From contig NZ_PNQZ01000001.1 of assembly GCF_003994335.1 (NCBI RefSeq), forward strand, positions 101,678-165,677: 64,000 bases of DNA, read 5' to 3'. Of the stretch, positions 1-9,583 are shown one piece after another. A model generated the notes under the pieces. That model saw only the letters and a list, made by a program, of their open reading frames with translations, ran no database searches and was not told the DNA's origin. This stretch comes from Asaia sp. W19. Lineage in GTDB: Bacteria; Pseudomonadota; Alphaproteobacteria; Acetobacterales; Acetobacteraceae. Position 1 is the stretch's first letter. Each line of letters starts with the position of its first letter. A program made the position numbers and the translations under genes.

Positions 1-13
1 AGGTGATCTGATC

Positions 14-928
14 ATGACAACTCTGGTTCTGATCGAAGCCGAAGGCGCCGCCATCAAGAAGGCAAGCCTTTCCGCCGTTGCCGCCGCCCGCCATTTCGGT
101 GCTGTCGATGTGCTGCTGATCGGCGCAGAAGGCGCCCAGGAAGCCTCAAAGATCGAAGGGATCACCCGCGTTCTTCACGCGGAGTCCACCCCGCATCTGG
201 CCGAGTGCATTGCCGCCCTGATTGCAGATCGCGCCAAAGATTACGATCACATCGTTTCCGCCGCGACCGCCTATGGCAAGAACACCCTGCCGCGCGTGGC
301 TGGTCTGCTGGATGTGCAGCCGATCACCGAGGTGGTCGAGATCATCGACGCCGATACCTTCGTGCGTCCGATCTATGCCGGCAGCGCGCTTTCCACCGTG
401 CGGTCGCGCGATGCGATCAAGGTGCTGACCGTGCGTAACGCCAATTTCGAGGCTGCCAAACTGGGTGAGGCATCCGCCCCGATCGAGTCCGTCTCGGCGG
501 CTGTCGAGGTGCCGGATGCCGCATATGTCGGGATCGAACTGACCCATTCCGACCGCCCCGAACTGGAATCGGCCCGTGTGGTGATCTCTGGTGGGCGCGG
601 CCTGAAGGACGCGGCCAATTTCAAGCTGCTCGAGCCTGTGGCCGACAAGCTGGGTGCTGCCATCGGTGCGTCGCGCGCGGCGGTGGATGCCGGATTTGCC
701 CCGAACGAGATGCAGGTCGGTCAAACCGGCAAGATCGTGGCACCTGATCTCTATATCGCTGTCGGTCTCTCCGGAGCCATCCAGCATCTGGCAGGGATGA
801 AGGACAGCCGCGTGATCGTGGCGATCAACATGGACCCCGAAGCCCCGATCTTCAGCGTGGCTGATTACGGTCTCGTGGGCGATCTGTTCGAAATCCTGCC
901 GCAGCTCAAGGCCGAGCTGGGCGCCTGA
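14..928 (+). CDS. etfA: Electron transfer flavoprotein alpha subunit
   Basis: FAD-carrying large subunit of the soluble ETF heterodimer, which takes electrons from acyl-CoA and other flavin dehydrogenases and hands them to ETF:quinone oxidoreductase. The 304-residue length is normal. The C-terminal FAD domain is clear: ISGGRGLKD, then [19 protein letters not shown], then [11 protein letters not shown] and the [11 protein letters not shown] end motif. AGGTGA sits just before the ATG. The start lies 14 bases into the window, so etfB is expected immediately upstream but cannot be seen. Confidence 0.95.
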   Translation: MTTLVLIEAEGAAIKKASLSAVAAARHFGAVDVLLIGAEGAQEASKIEGITRVLHAESTPHLAECIAALIADRAKDYDHIVSAATAYGKNTLPRVAGLLDVQPITEVVEIIDADTFVRPIYAGSALSTVRSRDAIKVLTVRNANFEAAKLGEASAPIESVSAAVEVPDAAYVGIELTHSDRPELESARVVISGGRGLKDAANFKLLEPVADKLGAAIGASRAAVDAGFAPNEMQVGQTGKIVAPDLYIAVGLSGAIQHLAGMKDSRVIVAINMDPEAPIFSVADYGLVGDLFEILPQLKAELGA

Positions 929-1245
929 TCAAACAAGGCTCCTGCTTCGACAGGGGCTTTACCTGAATGCCCATCGGGTTGCCTCAGGGTACCCCCCTCC
1001 TGCCGGAACTGGGCGCGATAGCCCCCTTTTCCGGCCAGGTCCCTGCCCGAATGGATGGCAGCACCTTCCGGAAAATCCTTCGTCGGATCGCCATATCCGA
1101 AAAGAAGCGACGGACGCTCTTCAGTCACGCCGCGAACGAGATGATGGGCCGCTGCCATGCTGAAGCCCCCTGCCCGCCCACGTGAATGATCAGCCTGTGC
1201 AGCTTTCGATTGTTTTTCCGCGCTGCATGGGACATGCTTGTATAC
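929..1245. other. Intergenic region with a weak terminator-like hairpin
   Basis: No convincing gene. About 933-960 can fold as AAGGCTCCTG / CAGGGGCTTT with two wobble pairs, a possible etfA terminator. A 72-codon open frame at 967-1185 has no family resemblance that I recognise and no good ribosome site. The rest should carry the promoter of the downstream ureide cassette. Confidence 0.5.
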
Positions 1246-2496
1246 ATGACCCAGATCATGGACATTCAGGCGGGCGGCGCACGGGCCAGGGCCCGTTGCG
1301 ACGAACTCGGCGTTGCTCCCTATAGCGACCAGAGCGACGGGCTTTTCCGCCCCTATCTCGGCCCTGCCCACAGGGCAACGCTTGGTCGTCTGGCCCAGTG
1401 GATGGATGAGGCCGGGATGAGCGTCGAGACCGATGCTGCCGGGAACATCATCGGCCATTATGCCGGGGCCCATCCGGATGCTCCCGTGCTGCTGATCGGC
1501 TCACATGTCGACAGCGTGCGCGATGGCGGGCGCTATGACGGCATGCTCGGCGTGACGCTGGGCATCGAGACCGTCGCCTATTTCCATAGTCGCGGGTTGA
1601 GACTTCCCTTTGCGCTCGAAATCATTGGTTTCGGTGATGAGGAAGGCTCGCGTTTCCCCACATACATGATGGGCTCACGCTCGGCGGCTGGGCTGTCACA
1701 ATCCGTCGATGACAGCGTGACCGATCGCGACGGCACGACACTAGGTGCAGCCCTGTCGGACTGGGGACTCGACACTTCCCGTTTCGACACGGCGAAACGG
1801 CACAATGTCCTGGCCTATCTCGAAGCCCATATCGAGCAGGCGCCGCATCTCGAGCGCGCCGACCTGCCTCTGGGCCTCGTACGTGGTATCGCCTCGCAAT
1901 ACCGCTATCGCGTGACCCTGACCGGGCAGGCCGATCACGCCGGTACCGCCATGCATGAACGCCGTGATGCCCTTGCCGCCGCGGCCGAGGCCATTACTGC
2001 CATCGAGGCCATCGGCCAGCAGGACCCGGTCGATCTGGTCACCACGGTCGGGTGGCTGAGCGTCGAGAATGGCGCCCCTAATATCGTGCCAGGGCGCGTG
2101 GTCCTGACCGTCGATATCCGCGCCGTAACGCCCGGCGTCCGAGAAAATGCCGCCCAGGAAATCGGCGACATGCTGCAGGCCCTGTGCACACGACGTCATG
2201 TCCGGCTCGATATCGAGCGTATCCAGGACCTGACTGGCGCCCTCTGCGACGACCATCTGACTGAAATGTTGGGGGAAGCCGTGGAAGAGAGACTGGGAAA
2301 CACGCCCCCCATGCTTCTCAGCCAGGCTGGTCATGATGCGATGATCATGGCGCATCTCGCCCCTATGACCATGCTGTTCATCCGTTGCAAAGGCGGGATC
2401 AGCCATAACCCGGCGGAATCGGTCGAGGATGCCGATGTCGAAGCGGCCTTTCAGACCATGGTAACTTTCGTGACGCGACTGGGAGAAACGATGTGA
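1246..2496 (+). CDS. allC: Allantoate amidohydrolase-like M20 zinc hydrolase
   Basis: Member of the hydantoinase/carbamoylase group of M20 metallo-amidases. The likely reaction is allantoate to ureidoglycine, CO2 and ammonia in purine-ureide breakdown; N-carbamoyl amino acid hydrolysis is the alternative. Dimetal ligand motifs are visible in order: GSHVDSVRDGGRYDGMLG, GFGDEEGSRFP and, near the C terminus, GGISHNPAE. The dimerisation-domain motif TGQADHAGTAMHERRDA is also present. I chose the ATG at 1246 (416 residues, a normal length); the frame opens 20 codons earlier but that stretch does not look like protein. The next gene overlaps the stop (GTGA), and its product uses ureidoglycine, which supports the allantoate assignment. 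Confidence 0.82.
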   Translation: MTQIMDIQAGGARARARCDELGVAPYSDQSDGLFRPYLGPAHRATLGRLAQWMDEAGMSVETDAAGNIIGHYAGAHPDAPVLLIGSHVDSVRDGGRYDGMLGVTLGIETVAYFHSRGLRLPFALEIIGFGDEEGSRFPTYMMGSRSAAGLSQSVDDSVTDRDGTTLGAALSDWGLDTSRFDTAKRHNVLAYLEAHIEQAPHLERADLPLGLVRGIASQYRYRVTLTGQADHAGTAMHERRDALAAAAEAITAIEAIGQQDPVDLVTTVGWLSVENGAPNIVPGRVVLTVDIRAVTPGVRENAAQEIGDMLQALCTRRHVRLDIERIQDLTGALCDDHLTEMLGEAVEERLGNTPPMLLSQAGHDAMIMAHLAPMTMLFIRCKGGISHNPAESVEDADVEAAFQTMVTFVTRLGETM

Positions 2497-3665
2497 GCAG
2501 TTTTTTCGGTGAAATCGACCCGCCGCAGCGCCTGCTGATGGGGCCTGGCCCCATCAATGTGCACCCGCGCGTGCTGCGCGCCATGGGCGCTGACATGCTC
2601 GGACAGTTCGACCCAGAGATGACCGATTACATGAACCAGACGATGGCGCTTTATCGTCAGGTATTCATGACAGAAAACCGATGGACCTTCCTGATCGATG
2701 GTTCGGCCCGTGCTGGCATCGAGGCCGCGCTGACCTCGCTGATCGAACCGGGAGCCAAGGTGCTGCTCATCCGCTCTGGCCGGTTCGGCATGTTGCTGGG
2801 CGAGATTGCAGAGCGTCTGGGCGCCGAGATTGCCACGATCGATCTCGAATGGGGCCAGGTCGCCACCCTCGAGCAGATCGAAGCCGCCCTGGCGCAACAT
2901 CGTCCAGCCGTGTTCGCGGCCATTCATGGCGATACCTCCACCACCACAGCCCAACCGCTCGAAGGCGTGGGCGCGCTATGCAGCCGGTACGGCACGCTTT
3001 CCTATGTCGATGCCACGGCGACCCTTGGCGGCATGCCCGTGCGCACCGATGAATGGCAGATCGATGTGATATCGGCCGGGCTCCAGAAATGCATGGGCGG
3101 CCCGCCGGGCAGCGCGCCCATCACCATTTCCGACCGCGCTGCCGAATTCATCTTCTCGCGCCGCAAGGTCGAAAGTGGCATTCGCCGTGATGATATCAGC
3201 GACGGCACGCGTCCCTTCATCCGCTCCAACTATTTCGATCTGGCCATGATCATGGATTACTGGTCCGAAAAACGGCTGAACCACCATACCGAGGCGACCT
3301 CCATGCTCTATGCCGCGCGCGAATGCGCCCGTCTGGCGCTGGAAGAGGGTCTGGACAACCGCTTTGCCCGCCATGTCGCGGCTGGCAAGGCGATGGCTGA
3401 AGGGCTGCGCGGCCTCGGCCTCACCCTTTACGGGCAGGACGCCTATCGCATGAGCAATGTCACGGGGGTGTATATCCCCAAGGGCGTCGATGGGGAGCGG
3501 GTACGCGCCCGTATGCGTGACGAGTTTCAGATCGAGATCGGCACTGCCTTCGGCCCACTCATGGGCAAGATCTGGCGTCTTGGCGCAATGGGATACAACG
3601 CCGAGCAGCACAAGGTACGCCTTACCCTCGCCGCTCTGAAGACCGTTCTGGAGAGCGAAATCTGA
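2493..3665 (+). CDS. pucG: PucG-like (S)-ureidoglycine-glyoxylate / alanine-glyoxylate aminotransferase
   Basis: Class V PLP aminotransferase, 390 residues. The probable PLP lysine is in SAGLQKCMGGPPGSAP, and the N terminus LLMGPGPINVHPRVL is the family signature. Sequence alone does not separate alanine-glyoxylate or serine-glyoxylate transferases from ureidoglycine-glyoxylate transferase. Overlapping the allantoate amidohydrolase gene by four bases favours the last, giving oxalurate plus glycine. It starts with GTG inside the stop of the preceding gene, implying translational coupling. Confidence 0.8.
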   Translation: MSSFFGEIDPPQRLLMGPGPINVHPRVLRAMGADMLGQFDPEMTDYMNQTMALYRQVFMTENRWTFLIDGSARAGIEAALTSLIEPGAKVLLIRSGRFGMLLGEIAERLGAEIATIDLEWGQVATLEQIEAALAQHRPAVFAAIHGDTSTTTAQPLEGVGALCSRYGTLSYVDATATLGGMPVRTDEWQIDVISAGLQKCMGGPPGSAPITISDRAAEFIFSRRKVESGIRRDDISDGTRPFIRSNYFDLAMIMDYWSEKRLNHHTEATSMLYAARECARLALEEGLDNRFARHVAAGKAMAEGLRGLGLTLYGQDAYRMSNVTGVYIPKGVDGERVRARMRDEFQIEIGTAFGPLMGKIWRLGAMGYNAEQHKVRLTLAALKTVLESEI

Positions 3666-3678
3666 TTCCGGCGCACCC

Positions 3679-3695
3679 CCTGTCGAACCGACAGG
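3679..3695. terminator. Hairpin between convergent genes
   Basis: CCTGTCG-AAC-CGACAGG is a perfect 7-bp stem with a 3-base loop between the stops of the pucG-like gene (plus) and the LysR gene (minus). It has no T tract, so factor-independent termination is only a possibility. Confidence 0.4.
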
Positions 3696-3701
3696 CAAGG
3701 G

Positions 3702-4625
3702 TCAGACTTCAGAGGATGCGCACCACCAGGACTGGAGCTCCAGAAGGATGGCCCGCCTCAACCACTCTATCGCAGTATCCGCGGCAGAGCGCGCGGGGAC
3801 AAGCAAGCGGATCGTCATTCGGTCCATGATAGGGGGAACCTGCGCTCTCTGAAGCGAGGTCAGGTCGCAATACGCATGTGCGATGTAATGCGGTACGATG
3901 GCAACGATTCCTGGGTGATTCAGTAGAGGAGGGATGTGACCAAAGCTCGGCACCGTCACGCTGACCCGCCTCTCATAGCCGAGCCCTCTGAGCGCATGAT
4001 CGAACCGACTGAAGCGCCGAGCATGTTCGATCAATACGTGATCGAAAGCACAAAGCTCACTGATGCTCATCGTAGGACTGGAAAGGTTTCCCAGATTCGA
4101 TCCAACGCATTCCATGATCAGTCTCCCTACCGGATACGCGATGCTGTCGGGATGGGCTCCCTGATTCGCTGTGACCCCTAGATCGATTTCACGCCTCTGG
4201 AAGGCGGCCTCTAGGCCATCAGGGGGAATTGCCCTGAATACAAGGGACAGTCCCGGCGCCATACACCGTAGCGTGTGCGTCATAGAGGGAGCCAGCCGAT
4301 AATCAAGCCCGCTATCGCAGCCGATCACGAAATGACGTCGGCTCGTCAAGGGATCGAATGCCTCCGAATGCCCCAATGCCTCGCGCAGACGCCTGAGACT
4401 CTCTTCAATAACGGGAGCCATGGTGATCGCCCTGATCGTCGGCTGCATCCCCTGGGGAGTTCGTATGAAAAGAGGATCATCCGTTAGAGCACGCAGGCGC
4501 TTTAACGCAGCACTCAGTGCAGGCTGAGTGAGCGATAGACGTGAGGCTGCCTTACTCACACTGCGTTCATGCCAAAGCGCGAGAAAAGACTGTGCCAGAT
4601 TGAAGTCTATCCGGGGCATATTCAT
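3702..4625 (-). CDS. LysR-family transcriptional regulator
   Basis: The N-terminal winged helix-turn-helix covers about residues 1-62: FLALWHERSVSKAASRLSLTQPALSAALKRLRALTDDPLF written in parts as SVSKAASRLSLTQPALSAAL and LRALTDDPLFIR. A periplasmic-binding-like effector domain follows from about residue 90. With the ATG at 4625 the protein is 307 residues; the frame opens 21 codons further upstream, but that would run into the region before the divergent TonB gene. It faces the TonB receptor gene head-to-head and is convergent with the ureide genes, so the receptor/hydrolase pair is the most likely target. The ligand is unknown. Confidence 0.85.
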   Translation of the reverse strand: MNMPRIDFNLAQSFLALWHERSVSKAASRLSLTQPALSAALKRLRALTDDPLFIRTPQGMQPTIRAITMAPVIEESLRRLREALGHSEAFDPLTSRRHFVIGCDSGLDYRLAPSMTHTLRCMAPGLSLVFRAIPPDGLEAAFQRREIDLGVTANQGAHPDSIAYPVGRLIMECVGSNLGNLSSPTMSISELCAFDHVLIEHARRFSRFDHALRGLGYERRVSVTVPSFGHIPPLLNHPGIVAIVPHYIAHAYCDLTSLQRAQVPPIMDRMTIRLLVPARSAADTAIEWLRRAILLELQSWWCASSEV

Positions 4626-4730
4626 GACATTTATAGGTAAACAAAAATAAACCAATTTGACAATGTGTTTCTCAATCGAAACGATCATCGGGAAAAAAGG
4701 CGCCTGAAACCCTGTCCGATGAGGTTCGTC
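4626..4730. promoter_or_regulatory. Divergent control region between LysR gene and TonB receptor
   Basis: An AT-rich stretch separates the two divergent starts. On the plus strand TTGACA at 4657-4662 is a perfect -35 match, but the -10 at about 4680-4685 (AACGAT) is poor, which would suit an activated promoter. AGG at 4722-4724 lies six bases before the ATG at 4731. A LysR binding site (T-N11-A type) would be expected here; I cannot single one out. Confidence 0.45.
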
Positions 4731-7112
4731 ATGATGCCACGCTCAACTGCATTTGCGGGGCTTACCCTGCTCGCGCTCGCGGTAATCCCGGCCATCGCCC
4801 ATGCTGCACCCGCCAAAGATCATGAAAAGCCCCGCCACAGAAATTCCATCCCGCCTAAGACCATCGCCCCGGTAAACGGGCCGGCCGAACCGGAAGAGGT
4901 CTCGGTGCGTGGTGGCATACGCAGCGCCAATGGCGTGACCAATACGACACCGGGAGGCGGGCTTATGGCCCGTCAGACGAAAGCTGGAGCGCAAAGTGCC
5001 ATCACACGCGATTTCATCGCCAAACAGGCGCCCACAGGCAACGCTATCGCCATGATTTCCGCCCTCCCCGGCGTGATCTCCGCAAGCACTGATCCGCTCG
5101 GCCAATCGAGCACAGCCATGTCCATACGGGGATTGCAGCAGGCAGAAATCGGCTTCGTGTATGAGGGCATACCGATCAATGACTCGATCAATTATACGCC
5201 CTATGTGCAGGCGATGGTGGATACCGACAATATCCAGTCCGTGACCGTGGCGCAGGGAGCACCCGATATCGGCGCACCGGTCTATAACGATGTCGGCGGT
5301 CTGGTCACGATCGGCCTGCGCGGCCCGCTGGACAGGAGAGGTGGTACGGCAAGCCTGAGCTACGGCTCGAAATCGCTCGAACGCGAATTCGTCCGGTACG
5401 ATACGGGCGAGATCGGCCATAGCGGTATCAAGGGCTTTGCCTCGTTCTCATCCACGACAAATGACCAGTGGCGCGGATCAGGTGATTTCCGCAAATTCCA
5501 CGTGGACTCCAAGCTTATCAAGAACTGGGGGGAAGGCAGCAGCGCCGGGCTGACCTTCTCCTACGATAACTGGCAGCAGGCCAATTATCGACCCATGACG
5601 CTGGCGCAATGGAAGCAGTACGGCAATTCCTTCAACTACGACAAAACCTACAGCCCTGGAAATACGAACTGGGTCGGGCTGAGGCAGTACCAGCGCCGCT
5701 CAACCGTGCTCATTGCTCCAGTGAAGCTCAGGCTCAGTCATGAGCTCACGCTGGAAGTGACACCCGCTTACATGAACTACTCGGAGTTCTATTTCGGTGG
5801 CGTCTCCATCGCGAACAAGGGCTCCTATTTCGGTAATCAGCCCATCACGAATTTCAATCTGCCCGACCAGATCAACGGACGCACGACCGCGCTCAGCATC
5901 AACCCCGTTCCCCAGAAGACGGGATTCCTCAATACCGCACTGAGCTGGCATCGCGGCCATAACACAGCGCGTCTGGGCTATATCTATAATTATATAGCCC
6001 TGGAGGAACCGATCTATTATGCCCCCGTCGACAGGCAGGGCAATATCGCGAACTACTATAACAAATATACGATCTCTCTGCCTGGCGGTCGGCAATATCG
6101 AACCTTGGACATGAATTTTGTTCATCAGATGAATGAGATATTCATCGAGGACACACTCAATCTGCTTGACGACAAACTGGTTCTCGAAGCCGGGCTGCGG
6201 TACCTGATGATCACCCGCGCCGCCACGAATCTTATCCCCGGCGTCACGCGCTACCGCGTGGGTGCCAGCTACGCTCAGCCTCTCCCCCAGGTCTCGGCGA
6301 GCTATCAGATCACGCCGCATGACCAGATCTATATCGATGGCACGACGGCTTATCGCGCACCGGCTTCCGTGCAGGTCTATGGCGAAGTCTTCTCGACCTC
6401 AAGCCCGATCCCGGCTTCGCAGCAGCGCTCTCTAATGGGTGAGTACTCGATTGGAGAAGAGATCGGCTACCGTCACTATAGTCTCGTGAATATCTCCGTG
6501 TCCCTGTTCAATTACAATATTACCAACAACCAGATCACCTCGTCGCAGTACATCAACGGCATCCCGCTTCCCTCACCCATCGAGGCCGGAGGCAAGACCT
6601 CTCGCGGAATACAGGGTGAGATCGGCCTCCGCCCTTGGCATCACTGGAGCCCCTATGTCTCGGCGCAATATCTCCATGCCACGACAGACAACAACATCGC
6701 CGTGGCAGGTGATCTTCTACCGACATGCGGCAAGCGTGCTGTTCAAAGTCCGGCATTTTCGGCAGCTCTCGGGCTTTCCTACGATGACGGCACGATATTC
6801 GGCAATTTTCTTTTCTCCTATGTCGGCTCCCAATACGCGACGATCATGAATGACGAGAAAATCCCGGCTTACGAAACGGCAAATATCACGCTGGGCTACC
6901 GCCTGCGTCAGCTCTGGTTCGCGAAACATCCGCAGCTACAGCTCAATGTCGTGAATCTGGGGGCTAAGAACTATCTCTCCGGATTCCAGAGCATCTCGAA
7001 CAATGCGAAGCCGACAAAAGGCATCTACGGCACCACGATTGCGGGCTCCTCCCCGCTGTATCTCAGTGCGGGCGGTATTGCCGCTATCGCATCCCTGACC
7101 ACCGGTTTCTGA
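4731..7112 (+). CDS. TonB-dependent outer membrane receptor
   Basis: About 793 residues. A Sec signal peptide (hydrophobic FAGLTLLALAVIPAIA, cleavage after AHA) is followed by a Pro/Lys-rich linker, a plug domain (about residues 60-200; contains MSIRGLQQAEIGFVYEGIPI and VTVAQGAPDIGAP) and a 22-strand-type barrel. It ends in Phe, as expected for BAM-assembled barrels. I see no N-terminal STN signalling domain. ATG 4731 or 4734 fits the signal peptide and the AGG at 4722; the frame opens earlier at 4665. The CocE-like hydrolase gene follows after 28 bases. The ligand is unknown; iron chelate is not supported by neighbours, and the paired secreted hydrolase suggests an organic ester or peptide. 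Confidence 0.88.
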   Translation: MMPRSTAFAGLTLLALAVIPAIAHAAPAKDHEKPRHRNSIPPKTIAPVNGPAEPEEVSVRGGIRSANGVTNTTPGGGLMARQTKAGAQSAITRDFIAKQAPTGNAIAMISALPGVISASTDPLGQSSTAMSIRGLQQAEIGFVYEGIPINDSINYTPYVQAMVDTDNIQSVTVAQGAPDIGAPVYNDVGGLVTIGLRGPLDRRGGTASLSYGSKSLEREFVRYDTGEIGHSGIKGFASFSSTTNDQWRGSGDFRKFHVDSKLIKNWGEGSSAGLTFSYDNWQQANYRPMTLAQWKQYGNSFNYDKTYSPGNTNWVGLRQYQRRSTVLIAPVKLRLSHELTLEVTPAYMNYSEFYFGGVSIANKGSYFGNQPITNFNLPDQINGRTTALSINPVPQKTGFLNTALSWHRGHNTARLGYIYNYIALEEPIYYAPVDRQGNIANYYNKYTISLPGGRQYRTLDMNFVHQMNEIFIEDTLNLLDDKLVLEAGLRYLMITRAATNLIPGVTRYRVGASYAQPLPQVSASYQITPHDQIYIDGTTAYRAPASVQVYGEVFSTSSPIPASQQRSLMGEYSIGEEIGYRHYSLVNISVSLFNYNITNNQITSSQYINGIPLPSPIEAGGKTSRGIQGEIGLRPWHHWSPYVSAQYLHATTDNNIAVAGDLLPTCGKRAVQSPAFSAALGLSYDDGTIFGNFLFSYVGSQYATIMNDEKIPAYETANITLGYRLRQLWFAKHPQLQLNVVNLGAKNYLSGFQSISNNAKPTKGIYGTTIAGSSPLYLSAGGIAAIASLTTGF

Positions 7113-7140
7113 TTTCAGCCTTTCAGGAGTTTACCTTCCC

Positions 7141-9033
7141 ATGGCCAGACCGTTTCTCGCCCGGCTTGCTGTATCCACCATCCTGTTTCCTACCATCGTC
7201 ATCAGCGTGTCGCAGGCTCATGCCGCCTCATGGCCGAGCGGTCCGGGGAGCGGTCAATGCAAGGTGACCAAACGCAGCGATGTCGCGGCAAAAATGCGCG
7301 ACGGCACGATCCTGCGTGCCGATATCTACACACCGATGACTGATAAAAAGGTACCGGTCCTCCTCATGCGCACACAATACGGCAAGGAGGCAGCTCAGGT
7401 TCAGCCCTCACGGTATGAAAGCCCTCAATGGTTCGCCTCTCACTGCTATATCGTGGCTATCCAGGACATACGCGGCCAGGGCAAGTCTTCCGGCGTTTTC
7501 TATGAATATCGTTACGACCGTGATGACGGCTACGACACCGTGCAATGGGCCTCCACCTTGCCCGGTGCCGATGGCCAGGTCGCGATGTATGGGTCCTCTT
7601 ATGTAGGGGCCACGCAATGGCTTGCAGCAACCGCAAGCCCTCCGGCACTGAAAGCCATCATCCCGTCCAACACGGGCGATGATTACTATGACGGGTGGAG
7701 CTATGAGGACGGTGCTTTCCGTCTCGCCTTCATTGAACCATGGATGCTGGATACGATCGCCTCATCGGCTGCTGCAAACCGGGGTGACATAGCCTTGTCC
7801 AAGGCCCTCTACGCCGATGGTAAGAACCCTTCGACCTGGATGACTTTCCTGCCTTATGGACGTTTTCCTCCCCTGCATCCCGACGATCCGAAGGTCGCAC
7901 CCTATTTTTTCGATACGGTCGCCCATCCCACGCGCGATGCCTACTGGAAGGCATTCGAGATCAGAACCCATTACGACAAGGTCAAGATACCGGTACTCGC
8001 GTTCGATGGGTGGTATGACTCGTTTCTGACCGGGGCGATCAACAACTTCAATGGTATGCAGCAATCCGGTGGCTCAGAGCAGGCCCGCCATAACCAGAGG
8101 CTTGTGATCGGCCCCTGGGAACACATCGCCTGGGGACGTCCCGAAGCGATCGTGAGCCCGCGGCTCAAGGATATCGGTCCGGTAGCCAATAGTCCCGTCA
8201 ATGAGCTGACCGTGCAGTTTCTGGACCATGTGCTCAAGGGTCAGGCAAATGGGTACATCGACGGCCCCCATGTCGATTACTTCACCATGGGGGAAAATCG
8301 CTGGCATGAGGCTGACAGTTTTCCCGTTAAGGGAACAGCCTATACGACTTGGTATCTGGGGAGTAAGGGGCGCGCCAACGCCTCAATGGGTGATGGAACG
8401 CTGACCCTCCAGAAGGAGAGCAAAGCCCCGAACGATCACTTCCTCTATAACCCGGCCAACCCGGTGCCGAGCCTCGGTGGCCATTCCTGCTGCTCGTGGA
8501 CAGGCGGACCGCAAGGCCAGTTCGACCAGTCTGCAATCGAGCAGAGGCCCGACATCCTTGTCTACACAAGTGCACCTCTGACCGAACCTCTGAATGTCAC
8601 CGGTCCGATCACTGTCACCCTGTTCGCCGCGACAGACGCCAAGGATACCGATTTCACCGCGAAACTCGTCGATGTGTTCCCGGATGGGCGGGCCATCAAT
8701 CTGAATAACGGCATCATCAGAGCCGCCTATCGACTGTCACTCGAGCATCCGACGCCCATCACGCCCCGCGAGATCACTGAATATCACATCAAGATCTGGC
8801 CCACTTCCAACCTCTTCAAACTCGGCCACCGTATCCGGCTGGAGATATCGTCCAGCGACTATCCTCAGTTCGCACCTAATCTGAACACGGGTGAACCATT
8901 GGCGACTGCCGCCAAAGGCGTGATTGCCAATCAGATCATCTGGCACGACCCGAAACATCTCTCGTCAATCACTCTGCCCGTTCTCTCCACCGCCCTTGCA
9001 GGGCCGGGCCTGGATCACGCCCCGCTTCATTAA
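7141..9033 (+). CDS. Secreted CocE/NonD-family (S15) hydrolase
   Basis: Serine hydrolase of the cocaine-esterase / X-Pro dipeptidyl-peptidase / glutaryl-7-ACA acylase superfamily, 630 residues with an N-terminal signal peptide ending in SQAHA. The alpha/beta-hydrolase core has the nucleophile motif GSSYVG (Ser about 153), an acid region FDGWYDSF and the His motif GPWEH. The C-terminal jelly-roll domain shows LTEPLNVTGPITVTLFAATD. A GGAGTT-type ribosome site lies upstream. It is the second gene of a probable operon with the TonB receptor, so it may process the imported compound in the periplasm. The substrate (ester, amide or peptide) cannot be told from sequence. Confidence 0.87.
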   Translation: MARPFLARLAVSTILFPTIVISVSQAHAASWPSGPGSGQCKVTKRSDVAAKMRDGTILRADIYTPMTDKKVPVLLMRTQYGKEAAQVQPSRYESPQWFASHCYIVAIQDIRGQGKSSGVFYEYRYDRDDGYDTVQWASTLPGADGQVAMYGSSYVGATQWLAATASPPALKAIIPSNTGDDYYDGWSYEDGAFRLAFIEPWMLDTIASSAAANRGDIALSKALYADGKNPSTWMTFLPYGRFPPLHPDDPKVAPYFFDTVAHPTRDAYWKAFEIRTHYDKVKIPVLAFDGWYDSFLTGAINNFNGMQQSGGSEQARHNQRLVIGPWEHIAWGRPEAIVSPRLKDIGPVANSPVNELTVQFLDHVLKGQANGYIDGPHVDYFTMGENRWHEADSFPVKGTAYTTWYLGSKGRANASMGDGTLTLQKESKAPNDHFLYNPANPVPSLGGHSCCSWTGGPQGQFDQSAIEQRPDILVYTSAPLTEPLNVTGPITVTLFAATDAKDTDFTAKLVDVFPDGRAINLNNGIIRAAYRLSLEHPTPITPREITEYHIKIWPTSNLFKLGHRIRLEISSSDYPQFAPNLNTGEPLATAAKGVIANQIIWHDPKHLSSITLPVLSTALAGPGLDHAPLH

Positions 9034-9104
9034 GATCCTCACGAGGTTATTTTCGTCAGGCGACGTGCTCGAGTGGCTCGTCGCATCGCAGCCAGGCTAG
9101 ACCG

Positions 9105-9124
9105 TGACCTGACAGGTCAGGTCA
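9105..9124. terminator. Palindromic hairpin between convergent genes
   Basis: TGACCTGA-CAGG-TCAGGTCA is a perfect 8-bp stem between the stop of the hydrolase gene and the stop of marR, followed by another AGGTCAG copy. There is no T tract. It may be a bidirectional terminator. Confidence 0.4.
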
Positions 9125-9130
9125 GGTCAG

Positions 9131-9583
9131 TCAGCTGGCCGGATCATGCACAGCGTTCAAACGGGCGAGGATCTGGCCAATCACGCGTCGGGAAGTCGCG
9201 AGATCCTCTTCGGGGATGCCATGCGTAGCATCCTCCTCGATCCCGCGCGACAGACGCAGCACCTCGTCGAGGCGTGCGAGGCCGAGATCGGTGATCTTTA
9301 CATAGAATGCCCGACGGTCCTCCTCATCGGGCTCCCGGGTGATGAAAGCCTTCTCCTCCAGCATACGCAGGATACGCACCATCGAGGATTTATCGAGCAG
9401 CAGCGCTTCCGCAATCTCCTTGGGATGCATGGGGCGACCATGACGCTGCAATTCGAGCAAAGGCTGCCAGGTCGCATCGGTCAGATCATGGGGCCTCAGC
9501 CCGGTATCGAGGATCTGGCGCCAGCGTCTGGCAATCAGCGCCATGAGGCGCCCCATCGTCATGCTCTCGATCTGGTCGGTCAT
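9131..9583 (-). CDS. MarR-family regulator of the adjacent efflux operon
   Basis: 150 residues. The winged helix-turn-helix is seen as LQRHGRPMHPKEIAEALLLD, then KSSMVRILRMLEEKAFI, with the wing motif DEEDRRAFYVKIT. It is the last gene of the minus-strand efflux operon; its ATG shares one base with the stop of the outer membrane factor gene. MarR proteins usually repress their own operon and release DNA on binding aromatic acids or drugs. A palindrome at 14705-14728 before the first gene is the candidate operator. Confidence 0.88.
   Translation of the reverse strand: MTDQIESMTMGRLMALIARRWRQILDTGLRPHDLTDATWQPLLELQRHGRPMHPKEIAEALLLDKSSMVRILRMLEEKAFITREPDEEDRRAFYVKITDLGLARLDEVLRLSRGIEEDATHGIPEEDLATSRRVIGQILARLNAVHDPAS

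Noticed and set aside
967..1185. 72-codon open frame between etfA and allC
   Set aside because: No ribosome site and no recognisable family; likely chance.
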